IMG/VR virus record: IMGVR_UViG_3300023176_000110
Coordinates: 1 to 22,859 of that record
Reading direction: 5' to 3' (one strand)
DNA length: 22,859 nt
DNA from: a virus
Position numbers and translations under genes: made by a program
Shown: piece by piece, positions 15,532 to 22,859 of the stretch
Layout: each line of letters opens with the position of its first letter
Numbering within the stretch: the stretch's first letter is position 1
The notes under the pieces: model-generated
The model's input: the letters and a program-made list of their open reading frames with translations, nothing else
The model's database searches: none
What the model was told of the DNA's origin: nothing

Positions 15532-15561
15532 TTGTTCTCTCCTTATTTTCTTTCGTTATAA

Positions 15562-15569
15562 TATTTATT
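15562..15569 (-). promoter_or_regulatory. Late promoter for gp23
   Basis: AATAAATA (15569-15562), one mismatch from TATAAATA, is followed by TTATA. The predicted start is near 15556, giving a 25-nt A-rich leader with AAGGAGAG before the ATG at 15531. The TTATA spacer is the same as in the gp22 promoter. Confidence 0.75.
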
Positions 15570-15582
15570 AAAACTCATACTT

Positions 15583-16689
15583 TTAGTATAGTTTCTTTGC
15601 TTTTGTTCTTGAGATAGCGGCTGAATATGCTGACATTGATTCAGACATATCAATCTGTCCGCCCTCGGCGTCATTAGTTTCAGTAACGTTGTTTGATGAT
15701 ACTTTTTCTTTTACGAAATAAGATTCTTTAATAGTTTCTAATTTCTCTTTGTAAGAATCAGCATCTTCATAATCGATACTTTCTACCAAACCCTTGAACT
15801 TCTCCTTCTCAGAATCAGCTAGTGAATCTGAAACGGATTCAAAGATAGATGCTTTAGTTTGCTCACCTACTTCTTTATTCAGTTCAACAATTTTTGAAGT
15901 TGCTTCATTTAACTTTCCTTTGAGTTCGTCAATCTCAGTTGCCTGTGATTCTAGTACGTTGTACTTCTCATCTGGAATATCAATGTAGTGATCTTCGAAT
16001 AATTGTTTTAGACCTGTGATAAAGTCTTCAGCGATTTCACCTTTAACACCCTTTTCAATAGCTAGTTCGTTTTCTTTCATCCACTCCTCAACTACGTAGT
16101 TAAGGTAAGAATCTACTTTTTCTGTTAATTCAGATTTTGCAGTTTCTTTAGCTTCTTCTAAATTCTTAGCATATTCTTCTTCTAGTCTGTCGATCTCTGC
16201 ACCAACTTTTGATTTGATAGCAGCTTCGAAGATAGTAGCAGCTTTTGCTTTGAATTCCTCAGAAAGATTGTCTTCGCCATTGATTAAAGCATCAACATCT
16301 TCTTTGACGTTAATCTCTTTAATTTTATCAGCTTCCTTTGGATTTTCTGCGAGTTCCTCGCCATCGTGTTCGACTTGGTCGCCAGCGGCAATAGATTCTT
16401 TAGGTGGTTTAATACTTGAAGAACCTTGAGAAACAGGAGCAGAATCACCTTTGTCAGCTTTAGCATTTACTTGATCCTTCGTAGGCTTCACATCTTTAGC
16501 GTAATCTTTCTTAGGTGCGTCTGGTGTAACCACCGCATCACCTGTATCAGTTACATCTTTAGATGCTTTTGCGACATGTGAAGGTTCAGGAGCAACTGCC
16601 TTTTTTGTAGGCTCATTAGCAGCGGCTTCAGCAACTTCTTGTGTTGCGATCGCTTCTAACTCGTCTAAGTTTTGTTCTACGTCTGACAT
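15583..16689 (-). CDS. 22: Prohead scaffold (core) protein gp22
   Basis: This 368-residue protein is a scaffolding protein by position between gp21 and gp23 and by its long charged coiled-coil helices (about 150-330), with ELKGKLNEATSKIVELNKEV as a clear coiled coil. T4 gp22 has 269 residues; the extra length here is an N-terminal Ala/Lys/Glu/Pro-rich, probably disordered stretch (about 1-125). Scaffold proteins fill the prohead and are then cut by gp21. The leader contains a perfect palindrome followed by GGAGAG. Confidence 0.88.
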   Translation of the reverse strand: MSDVEQNLDELEAIATQEVAEAAANEPTKKAVAPEPSHVAKASKDVTDTGDAVVTPDAPKKDYAKDVKPTKDQVNAKADKGDSAPVSQGSSSIKPPKESIAAGDQVEHDGEELAENPKEADKIKEINVKEDVDALINGEDNLSEEFKAKAATIFEAAIKSKVGAEIDRLEEEYAKNLEEAKETAKSELTEKVDSYLNYVVEEWMKENELAIEKGVKGEIAEDFITGLKQLFEDHYIDIPDEKYNVLESQATEIDELKGKLNEATSKIVELNKEVGEQTKASIFESVSDSLADSEKEKFKGLVESIDYEDADSYKEKLETIKESYFVKEKVSSNNVTETNDAEGGQIDMSESMSAYSAAISRTKAKKLY

Positions 16690-16701
16690 TTAACTCTCTC
16701 C

Positions 16702-16721
16702 TTATTAATTCGAATTAATAA
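16702..16721 (-). promoter_or_regulatory. Perfect palindrome at the 5' end of the gp22 mRNA
   Basis: A 20-base perfect palindrome with arms TTATTAAT around TCGA begins exactly where the late promoter predicts +1 (16721) and ends overlapping the TAAGGAG ribosome site. As RNA it would form an 8-bp, AU-only stem with a UCGA loop at the transcript's 5' end. It could stabilise the RNA or tune ribosome access; a DNA-binding site is the alternative. Confidence 0.6.
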
Positions 16722-16726
16722 TATAA

Positions 16727-16734
16727 TATTTATG
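16727..16734 (-). promoter_or_regulatory. Late promoter for gp22
   Basis: CATAAATA (16734-16727), one mismatch from the T4 late consensus, is followed by TTATA as in the gp23 promoter. The predicted +1 is at 16721. A strong GGAGAG ribosome site lies before the ATG at 16689. Confidence 0.72.
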
Positions 16735-16738
16735 TTTT

Positions 16739-17392
16739 CTACAATTTTGAAAGAAAGGATTTGAACACAGCAGCTTTCTTTTCTGCGAGTTCAATGCGCC
16801 TTGCTCTCTCAATTGTATTTCTCATTTCGTGTATATCGACTTCTCGTATTACACCATTGTCCCATACCCACTCTTTACCTTCCATAATACCTTCTACGAA
16901 AGCATCTGGAGCAGATGGATCTGCGACAATGTCGGCAGCGGTTGCCAAGTAAAAATCACTTTTTACGTAGTTTGAACCGCCTTTATTCTCCAGCGACCCC
17001 ATGCCTCTGGAAGAAACTCCTAGTTTTGCACCCTCGTCTATTAAATTTTTCACTATTTTTCCATAAGGGGTGTCCATAATCTTTGCTTCACCAATGAAGT
17101 TTTTACCTTCTGGTGTTAAACTTGTAATCATATGCGATACACGTTCTAAGTTGACAGTAGGTCCGTCAGGATGACCTAGTTCGCCAAAAGCACGTTTTGC
17201 TTCTACGAACTCTTTATTATAACGATTAACCTCTTTGTTTAAGGTTTCCATAGGATAGATGCGACCGTTTCGATTCTTCATATCGGCCTGCATAAAGATA
17301 CCACGTATCTTGTAATTCTTTTTTCCGTTATCTGCTTCTTCTACAATGTATTCAGCAGATGATACTTCTTCCGTAATGAGTTTCATTGTCAT
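16739..17392 (-). CDS. 21: Prohead maturation protease gp21
   Basis: The 217-residue protein matches T4 gp21 (212 residues), the serine protease that cuts scaffold and capsid proteins during head maturation. GELGHPDGPTVNLERVSHMI (70-89) holds the catalytic His (about 74), and GVSSRGMGSL (125-134) the catalytic Ser (likely 128). MKNRNGRIYP (38-47) is also characteristic. It has its own late promoter with an 11-base A-rich leader and no clear Shine-Dalgarno. A second in-frame ATG lies at residue 3. Confidence 0.95.
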   Translation of the reverse strand: MTMKLITEEVSSAEYIVEEADNGKKNYKIRGIFMQADMKNRNGRIYPMETLNKEVNRYNKEFVEAKRAFGELGHPDGPTVNLERVSHMITSLTPEGKNFIGEAKIMDTPYGKIVKNLIDEGAKLGVSSRGMGSLENKGGSNYVKSDFYLATAADIVADPSAPDAFVEGIMEGKEWVWDNGVIREVDIHEMRNTIERARRIELAEKKAAVFKSFLSKL

Positions 17393-17408
17393 TTTTTTTC
17401 TCTACTAT

Positions 17409-17416
17409 TATTTATA
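17409..17416 (-). promoter_or_regulatory. Late promoter for gp21
   Basis: A perfect TATAAATA (17416-17409) is followed by ATAGT, the same spacer as in the gp20 promoter. The predicted +1 is at 17403, giving an 11-base leader made mostly of A before the ATG at 17392. Confidence 0.85.
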
Positions 17417-17434
17417 AGTTTTTAGTGTTTAAAA

Positions 17435-17680
17435 CTATACATTGTACGCAATTTTTGTTGCCCATGCAGCCGCATGAGTTAACGTATCTGTTGGTTCTTT
17501 TTCGATAAGAACAGTAGCATTTGCAGGAACGTATAGTGTTCCGTATGTTACATTGCCAGCTGCGTTCTTATGTGTCACTGCACCACCAGATGTTGCAGTT
17601 AATGAAACCATAGTTGCGTTACTGATATTATTAGCATTTGGATTTTCCACTGCACTACTAAGTATCTTTATTCTTGCCAT
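17435..17680 (-). CDS. Small beta-rich hypothetical protein, probable virion component
   Basis: The 81-residue product is rich in Ala, Thr, Asn and Val with strand-forming segments (MVSLTATSG, NVTYGTLYVPANATVLIEKEP) and no charged coil or membrane helix. It is encoded between the prohead core genes and gp21, with a GGAGAG ribosome site. The position and composition suggest a small head-associated or decoration protein, but I do not recognise the family. T4 has no obvious counterpart between gene 68 and gene 21. Confidence 0.7.
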   Translation of the reverse strand: MARIKILSSAVENPNANNISNATMVSLTATSGGAVTHKNAAGNVTYGTLYVPANATVLIEKEPTDTLTHAAAWATKIAYNV

Positions 17681-17689
17681 TCTTCTCTC

Positions 17690-17926
17690 CTATTGTGACA
17701 AAATGTCATCTATAATTTTTTCTAATTGACGTTTCGCAGGAGACTTATCGATTACTTGCATCAACTTAGGCACGTCAACATCACCTCTACGATTGGTCGC
17801 AAAGTCCATGACTTTATCAACTTCTTTTCTTAGACGTGGTGCTAAACGTTTATAAGATTGTATCTTCTTATAATCGTCTTTACGCTCCAGTATCTGATTG
17901 TTCAGGTGACTGAACGCTATCGACAT
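17690..17926 (-). CDS. Prohead core protein, gp68 position
   Basis: The 78-residue basic, helical protein contains ERKDDYKKIQSYKRLAPRLRKEVDKVMDF and overlaps the gp67-like gene by 47 bases in another frame. In T4 the order is 20-67-68-21, so it sits where gene 68 is expected. T4 gp68 is longer (141 residues), and I see only general helical and basic similarity, so the identity rests mainly on position. Confidence 0.6.
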   Translation of the reverse strand: MSIAFSHLNNQILERKDDYKKIQSYKRLAPRLRKEVDKVMDFATNRRGDVDVPKLMQVIDKSPAKRQLEKIIDDILSQ

Positions 17927-18101
17927 TCTCTGCCTCTCCTACTTCGTCTGATCTTACGAATGTTTTCGCAAGGTCTTTTCTTCTATCATCTAATGCAGCT
18001 CCAACTTTATCAGTTAACGCAGCTTTTAGATTTGTTTCTGCTTCAAGATTATCATCTTGGTCTAACGCATCAATCATATTCTTTACATGTTCACTCATCA
18101 T
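17880..18101 (-). CDS. 67: Prohead core protein gp67-like
   Basis: The 73-residue protein has the form EHVKNMIDALDQDDNLEAE then KAALTDKVGAALDDRRKDLAKTF and an acidic tail, like the T4 gp67 core protein (80 residues: a helix, an arginine/lysine segment and an acidic C-terminus). It lies directly after gp20, the T4 position. Two ATGs stand in tandem (18101 and 18098); AAGGAG spacing favours the second. The product is probably abundant in the prohead core and cut by gp21. Confidence 0.75.
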   Translation of the reverse strand: MMSEHVKNMIDALDQDDNLEAETNLKAALTDKVGAALDDRRKDLAKTFVRSDEVGEAENVDSVQSPEQSDTGA

Positions 18102-18108
18102 TTACTCC

Positions 18109-19641
18109 TTAATAACCATTTTGTGCATCATCATTATATGGATCTTTGATAATGCCTTGATCAATTTCTTGTTTGATTTTTTCTCTTTGTTCTTCTACTT
18201 CTCTTTCTGTCATACGAAGTATATTTTTAAGAACATAGTCCATTGAAAATACTTTACCAACCATTTGATTGTTAAACAACTCTTGTGCTTGTTGTAAACG
18301 TGATTGACGAATCTCTTGTTCTTTCATCTCAGAAAAATATCCATCTTGGATAAAATCATACTTGATGTAATCACAGATACTACCCCAATCTTCTTCACTT
18401 ACAATACCTTTGAGTATTACTTGTGTTCGTAACATATCAGAAAAGAGATGAACAAATTTCTTTCTTAATCTCTGAATGTATTTGGTAAACTTTAATTCAT
18501 CACGTGAAATCTCTGTTGATTTACCTAACTGTAATCCACCAGAACCTTCACTATCTAAACGTGAGAAAGGTACGTTTAGTGATTGATATAATTTCTTTTG
18601 AAAATATCGAATGTCATCAATCTCACCTAGATTAGAACCACCAGGTAGAGTTGTAATATCAGTTCCTCGACCACCTTCTCTTGTCGGTAACCAGAAGTCT
18701 TCTAACATTGACATATAGTTTCGATCATCTCTAATCTCACCAGTTGATGCATCATAGACAAGTTTATTTCTATATCTGTTCATCACATCTTTGAGATATT
18801 GTTCTGCCTTAATCTTTGGTAGATTACCAACATCAATCTTAAAGATTCTTCTTTCTGGTGCTCTTGAGATACGATAGATAACTAAACTATCTTCAATCAT
18901 TCGTAATTGATTCACAGGTTTGATTGCCTTGTGTAAGTGTGACATGACAATATTTTTCTGTTGATCAACAAGACCTGAAGGACAATATGCAATTGCATCT
19001 GGATGTATTCGAACACCACCTGTATTCATTGCACCACCTACACCCTTTTCATTATAGACATAGTATTCTTCAAACTTAATAGGATCTGGTGCATCACCAG
19101 GTAACTTTGCAGGTCCGTCTTTCTTTTTTAATTCTCTAATCTTTTTGATTTTACGAGGATCAATGTATCGTAATTCTTTGATACCATCTCTAGGATTCTT
19201 TGGGTCGATCACTTTATGATAATACATACGACCATCAACATACCAACGTCTGAATATATCATGACCTTTTTCTTCAAATTCTAAGATGCGTAGAACTTCA
19301 TCAAATTCATTTGCAATCTTTCTTTTTAAATCTGGAGAAAACTTTTTGATACGTTCTAAGTTTAATCGAACAGGAGGTTCTATTTCGTCTGATACGATTG
19401 CCTCGTTGACGATATCTTCAACAGCCTGATCACACTCAGGTTGTATTGCGACTTCTCTATATCGTCTAATTAAATCTGCTTCATCTTTGATCTTACCTTC
19501 AATATCAAGGTAATGACCAATTTGTCCACCACCACCAATGACAGTTTGTGATCCGTCATCGACGGAGGGCAACGTAAAGTCTTGTGATGTCGCCCTCTCG
19601 TCCTTTTTTCGGGTAATAGAAAATCCAAATAATTCTGCCAT
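18109..19641 (-). CDS. 20: Portal vertex protein gp20
   Basis: This 510-residue protein is the T4-like portal (T4 gp20 has 524), forming the dodecameric ring through which DNA enters. Family-typical stretches include QPECDQAVEDIVNEAIVSD (67-85), YYHKVIDPKNPRDGIKELRYIDPRKI, and SGGLQLGKSTEISRDELKF in the C-terminal half. Gene 20 is a standard marker for myoviruses of this group. Its ATG lies 5 bases after a perfect late element with no Shine-Dalgarno, so the promoter-proximal mRNA should be leaderless. Confidence 0.97.
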   Translation of the reverse strand: MAELFGFSITRKKDERATSQDFTLPSVDDGSQTVIGGGGQIGHYLDIEGKIKDEADLIRRYREVAIQPECDQAVEDIVNEAIVSDEIEPPVRLNLERIKKFSPDLKRKIANEFDEVLRILEFEEKGHDIFRRWYVDGRMYYHKVIDPKNPRDGIKELRYIDPRKIKKIRELKKKDGPAKLPGDAPDPIKFEEYYVYNEKGVGGAMNTGGVRIHPDAIAYCPSGLVDQQKNIVMSHLHKAIKPVNQLRMIEDSLVIYRISRAPERRIFKIDVGNLPKIKAEQYLKDVMNRYRNKLVYDASTGEIRDDRNYMSMLEDFWLPTREGGRGTDITTLPGGSNLGEIDDIRYFQKKLYQSLNVPFSRLDSEGSGGLQLGKSTEISRDELKFTKYIQRLRKKFVHLFSDMLRTQVILKGIVSEEDWGSICDYIKYDFIQDGYFSEMKEQEIRQSRLQQAQELFNNQMVGKVFSMDYVLKNILRMTEREVEEQREKIKQEIDQGIIKDPYNDDAQNGY

Positions 19642-19646
19642 ACTAT

Positions 19647-19654
19647 TATTTATA
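19647..19654 (-). promoter_or_regulatory. Late promoter for gp20
   Basis: A perfect TATAAATA (19654-19647) is followed by ATAGT and the gp20 ATG (19641). T4 geometry puts +1 on the A of the start codon. Confidence 0.85.
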
Positions 19655-19674
19655 CCCTTTTTTCAACCACTATT

Positions 19675-20202
19675 TTAAGTAGTTGTGTTAGATTCCCAAT
19701 ACTGATATCTCCAAGTACAGGTAAATGTTTCTAACGCAGTCGCAGCTTCGTATGTTAAATCGATAGGTGCCACAATCGTTGGAAACATTCCTCTAAATGT
19801 GTAAGACTTAATTGTATTACCATTTCTGTCTAGGTGATCAACAAAGGCGTCAACTTGATAATCAGTTGGATTGACAAGACCTTCATTATCAGACATATTG
19901 TTAATACCGTTAGTCCATCTCTCAATCGCATTTCGGATTAAGAAATCAGTATCATTGATTATTGTTGTTTCCCATGTTTCAAATGTTCGATCGCCAGCAA
20001 TATAGAGATTTCTACCTCTAAATGGCACAGCAATTTCTTCGACAGTTGTACCAGGAAGTGTTGTTGCATTACATAAGAATGCCATACTTTCTGTTTCACC
20101 GCCTACAGCTGAATATCCTGGGAAAGGCATTGTTACTTTGAACTGATTAGCTCTTGCACCGCCGCCTTTAAGTTTAGATACAAAATCTGAAATGTTTGCC
20201 AT
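19675..20202 (-). CDS. 19: Tail tube protein gp19
   Basis: The 175-residue protein matches the T4 tail tube subunit (163 residues): FKVTMPFPG near residue 22, TTLPGTTVEEIAVPFRGRNLYIAGDRTFETWETTIIND (47-84) and a C-terminal FPTIVAPIDLTYEAAT. It starts two bases after the gp18 stop, with GGAGC inside the last gp18 codons serving as ribosome site, so it is co-transcribed and coupled with the sheath gene. Confidence 0.95.
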   Translation of the reverse strand: MANISDFVSKLKGGGARANQFKVTMPFPGYSAVGGETESMAFLCNATTLPGTTVEEIAVPFRGRNLYIAGDRTFETWETTIINDTDFLIRNAIERWTNGINNMSDNEGLVNPTDYQVDAFVDHLDRNGNTIKSYTFRGMFPTIVAPIDLTYEAATALETFTCTWRYQYWESNTTT

Positions 20203-20204
20203 GA

Positions 20205-22193
20205 TTATGCTCCTACGACTTCACTGAACGCAACGCCAGTTCTTGTTGCAACAAAGTTAAGTTTGATAAAGTTGATACTTCTTGCAGGTTTTACAAAGAT
20301 GTCTGCAACAAATTCATTTCTATCAATAACTTCGCCTGTGTTATTAGTTTCATCAGCTACCACAGCAAAATCTGTGATACCTCTACGACCTTGTACATCT
20401 CTTAGGAAAGGTTCTACTAGATTTCTAAATTGTGCTCTTGTGAACTCATCGTTGAACTCAAAGAGTTGGAATTTAGCAGCAGTAGAAATTGCCTTTTCTA
20501 AAGTGATGAAAAGTCTTCTTACATTGATTCGATCAAATGCACTTGGTTTGGATAATGCAGTCTTATCACCAAACAATACAATACCTTGACCAGGGAATGA
20601 AGTTACAGGGTTTACTCTTTTTCTGTAAAGAATATCTCTCTGTGCCTGTGTAGGATTGTATGCAAGTTTTAATGCACCACGAATTTGACCTCTGTTGAAT
20701 CCACCTGGTGAATACCAAGGATCTGCAACTAAGTCTGTTCGAGCACATAGACCAGCAACGTCACCATTCAATGGAACATATCTGTAAACATCGTTATACT
20801 TATCGTATTGATACTTATAACCTGAATCAAATACAGCGTATGAACTTGAAGGTAAACCGTCAGCAAAATCTGCCACGTTTTGTGTTTGTGCAATAGGATC
20901 AGTTACGTTCACAACGTCTGCACGTGCAGGTGAAATAAATGCAACACAATCTTTTCTCTGTTCTGCGAGATCGATTAACATTGTTGCTTTTGTGTCACCA
21001 GTTGCATCTGCGTCTGTCTGTGAAGGACCACCAATGATAAAGTTAACATCTACTGATTCAGTGTCAGCAAACTTATCATAAGCAAGTTCTAACTCACCGT
21101 TTGTTGGTACGTTGTCATCAGTTCCACCAGAAAGTGATGTACTGAAAACAGTGTGTGATGCACTACCAGTATTATCAAATGTATTACCAGTAACAGCTGC
21201 ACCTGCACCTGAAAGTGAAGTTTCGTGGTCCATCCAATAGATGTATTCTGAACTATTGTATAAAACATCTACGTAATAGTTTGTTCCGCCTTGTGCGTTT
21301 TTGGCATCTGAACCTTGTGAAAGTCCTTCGTATTTTTCTAATACTGAACCTGCAACACCAGTGATTCCACCGTCTTCGTCAACAACAACGATATGAAGTT
21401 CATCATTTGAAGCGCCATTGTCTGAAGCGTATTGTGTTGTACCAGGAGCACTATCAAAAAGATAGAAATATTCCCAACGTCTTTTGATGTATGCATTATC
21501 AACTACGGCATCTTTTAATCCAGTTTGACCAGCAGCAAGACCACTTTCAACGTTAGTGTTTACTCTTGCGATAGTTAAAGTGTTTGAAGAAATTGCAGTA
21601 ATTTTATAATACTCACCAGAAGGAGCAGCGTTAAAGTTTCCACTTATATCGCCGAACTCTAGTAAGTCGCCTACATTAAACTCTGTGCCATCATCAACAG
21701 TAATAGAGGTTGCACCTTTTGATGCGTTACCTGCTACTAAGTTGTCAGCGGGCATAGTTTGTTCAAATGCAGTAGAATTTGTACACATTGATACCTTGAG
21801 GTTGTTACCCCAAGTGCCAGCAGTTCTTGCAGCCCAGCTTCCAACTGAACCCGAACCATCGGCGTAATTGTTAGTATAGTGATCTGTGTTTTTGATTTGT
21901 AATCCAGAACCATCGCCTGAGGCGTTGAGGTTTCCAGTCACAGCTCTGACCACTCTTAATGCGTTTCCGTACTGTAGAAAGTTGGTTGCACTAAAAAAAT
22001 ACTCGAATGTGTTGCTGTCTGGTTTACCAAACACGTCAACATATTCTTGTTCACTTGAGATCGCAACGATCTCATCCATCGGCCCTTTTTCACTAACAAC
22101 GGAGATGCCTGCAATTGATGTAGCTACGGCAGGTACTACGTTTGTTAGATCCTTTTCAGTTACGAGAACACCGGGTGATACTAAAAATGCCAT
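20205..22193 (-). CDS. 18: Tail sheath protein gp18
   Basis: This 662-residue protein is the contractile sheath subunit (T4 gp18 has 659). The N-terminus SPGVLVTEKDLTNVVPAVATS is typical. The C-terminal domain has GQIRGALKLAYNPTQAQRD, INVRRLFITLEKAIS and FVEPFLR-like segments conserved across myovirus sheaths. The variable middle (about 110-400), rich in Gly/Ser/Thr/Asn, corresponds to the protruding domains. The late promoter and palindrome lie upstream, with an AAGGAG ribosome site. Confidence 0.97.
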   Translation of the reverse strand: MAFLVSPGVLVTEKDLTNVVPAVATSIAGISVVSEKGPMDEIVAISSEQEYVDVFGKPDSNTFEYFFSATNFLQYGNALRVVRAVTGNLNASGDGSGLQIKNTDHYTNNYADGSGSVGSWAARTAGTWGNNLKVSMCTNSTAFEQTMPADNLVAGNASKGATSITVDDGTEFNVGDLLEFGDISGNFNAAPSGEYYKITAISSNTLTIARVNTNVESGLAAGQTGLKDAVVDNAYIKRRWEYFYLFDSAPGTTQYASDNGASNDELHIVVVDEDGGITGVAGSVLEKYEGLSQGSDAKNAQGGTNYYVDVLYNSSEYIYWMDHETSLSGAGAAVTGNTFDNTGSASHTVFSTSLSGGTDDNVPTNGELELAYDKFADTESVDVNFIIGGPSQTDADATGDTKATMLIDLAEQRKDCVAFISPARADVVNVTDPIAQTQNVADFADGLPSSSYAVFDSGYKYQYDKYNDVYRYVPLNGDVAGLCARTDLVADPWYSPGGFNRGQIRGALKLAYNPTQAQRDILYRKRVNPVTSFPGQGIVLFGDKTALSKPSAFDRINVRRLFITLEKAISTAAKFQLFEFNDEFTRAQFRNLVEPFLRDVQGRRGITDFAVVADETNNTGEVIDRNEFVADIFVKPARSINFIKLNFVATRTGVAFSEVVGA

Positions 22194-22209
22194 TGTCTGT
22201 TCTCCTTAT

Positions 22210-22225
22210 TTACTAAATTTAGTAA
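22210..22225 (-). promoter_or_regulatory. Perfect palindrome near the 5' end of the gp18 mRNA
   Basis: The 16-base perfect palindrome with arms TTACTAAA/TTTAGTAA begins four bases after the predicted +1 (22229) and ends just before the ATAAGGAG ribosome site. As RNA it forms a 6-bp stem with an AAUU loop. It matches the gp22 arrangement: late promoter, palindrome, Shine-Dalgarno. Confidence 0.55.
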
Positions 22226-22234
22226 TTATGATAC

Positions 22235-22242
22235 TATTTATA
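22235..22242 (-). promoter_or_regulatory. Late promoter for gp18-gp19
   Basis: A perfect TATAAATA (22242-22235) is followed by GTATC; the predicted +1 is 22229, 36 bases before the ATG at 22193. It lies between the gp17 stop and the gp18 leader palindrome. Confidence 0.85.
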
Positions 22243-22253
22243 AAATTCAAATT

Positions 22254-22859
22254 TTACAGTCCTTTTCGAACGACAGGTACCCAACGTGTACCATATTCGT
22301 CAATGGTATCTTCATTCATTGGATCATCGACCCCATTATCAACAAATCCAAAGGGTGCCATATCTTGTTCTATGAGATTCTGTTGTTCTTCAAAGATACG
22401 ACTTCTTAGATCATTATCAGTCAATTCTTTGAAATAAACTTGTGTGGTTAACCAGGCAAAGAGTAATAAACATGCCACTAAATCATCTGAACAACCGTCA
22501 TCTGCCTCGTATTTTGACGTGCCTTTGAGTATGTAAGTTGACAATTCTGAGATAATATCGAAGTCATTAATCAGTAGTTTATCTGCCTCAATCATCTGTT
22601 TAAGATTGGAACATGCAACTTTCTTCACAGCTTTCGTTGTTCGCACACCCATTTGAGAACCAGAACCAGAGAATCCAGAACCTGCAATTTGACCAGAACG
22701 ACCTCGTTGAGAGACCATAATCAGATTGTCATATTCTAAATCAAACTGTAATGTATCTGCCACTTGACCACCAATATCATTGACCTCAACCAGTATCTCA
22801 GCGTGATTATAATTCTTTGCAACTTCGTTGATGATATTAGGAAAGACAAGCGGTTTAAT
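22254..22859 (-). CDS. 17: Terminase large subunit gp17, C-terminal part
   Basis: The frame is open to the right window edge, so only the last 201 residues are seen. They correspond to the nuclease domain of T4 gp17. EILVEVNDIGGQVADTLQ carries the second acidic residue (Glu, equivalent to T4 E458), and CSDDLVACLLLFAWLTTQ carries the third (Asp, equivalent to T4 D542). Between them is a Gly/Ser-rich loop (SGFSGSGS) and KAVKKVACSNLKQMIE, as in T4. The enzyme packages DNA through the portal. The N-terminal ATPase lies outside the window. The true start is upstream, so the internal GTG at 22763 is not a start. Confidence 0.93.
   Translation of the reverse strand: MKPLVFPNIINEVAKNYNHAEILVEVNDIGGQVADTLQFDLEYDNLIMVSQRGRSGQIAGSGFSGSGSQMGVRTTKAVKKVACSNLKQMIEADKLLINDFDIISELSTYILKGTSKYEADDGCSDDLVACLLLFAWLTTQVYFKELTDNDLRSRIFEEQQNLIEQDMAPFGFVDNGVDDPMNEDTIDEYGTRWVPVVRKGL

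Noticed and set aside
21886-22437. 183-codon plus-strand open frame across gp18/gp17
   Set aside because: It lies opposite the conserved sheath and terminase genes, spans the late promoter region and has no ribosome site; it is a shadow frame.

Overview
This window is a piece of an AT-rich, T4-like (contractile-tailed) bacteriophage genome. Every confident gene lies on the minus strand, so the sense order runs from high to low coordinates. Gene content and order (terminase gp17, sheath gp18, tube gp19, portal gp20, gp67/gp68-like core, protease gp21, scaffold gp22, capsid gp23, a second tube-fold protein, UvsY, UvsW, gp55, gp47, gp46, then CobT/CobS-like genes) match the T4-like core of marine myoviruses. 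The CobS/CobT-like pair and low GC recall phages of marine bacteria such as cyanophages and pelagiphages. The host cannot be read directly from the sequence, and a SAR11-type host is only an inference.

Layout by region. (1) 22859-13513 is the virion module: terminase C-terminus, sheath and tube, portal, core proteins, protease, scaffold, capsid and a tube-fold protein. Most units have their own late promoter of the T4 TATAAATA type, and a strong hairpin terminator follows gp23. (2) 13477-11164 carries uvsY, uvsW and an LSm-like protein behind a sigma70-like promoter. (3) 11070-7252 is a tightly coupled operon of gp55 (late sigma factor), gp47, a compact MTA/SAH nucleosidase and gp46. (4) 7228-3607 starts with a consensus promoter and tRNA-Thr(UGU). 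It continues into six overlapping genes: an acidic protein, a fold-type-II PLP enzyme, a glycosyltransferase-like protein, an SPPY-type amino-methyltransferase, a two-helix membrane protein and a 32-residue zinc ribbon. (5) 3576-1 holds a promoter/hairpin segment, then a CobT-like HExxH plus VWA protein and a CobS-like AAA+ ATPase, each with its own promoter.

The genes fit one programme. Early sigma70-like promoters (17-bp spacer, often with a TGn extended -10) drive recombination, gp55 and the accessory operon. gp55 then switches on the TATAAATA promoters of the virion genes. The most novel part is the accessory operon in region 4: methyltransferase, glycosyltransferase and PLP enzyme genes together suggest a nucleobase or DNA hypermodification pathway, and the SAH nucleosidase next door could clear the methyltransferase by-product. 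Also notable are a near-perfect rightward promoter facing against all genes (11113-11141), late promoters placed so that gp20 and the 199-aa tube-fold gene would be leaderless, and perfect palindromes at the predicted 5' ends of the gp22 and gp18 mRNAs. No stretch above 300 bases lacks a gene.
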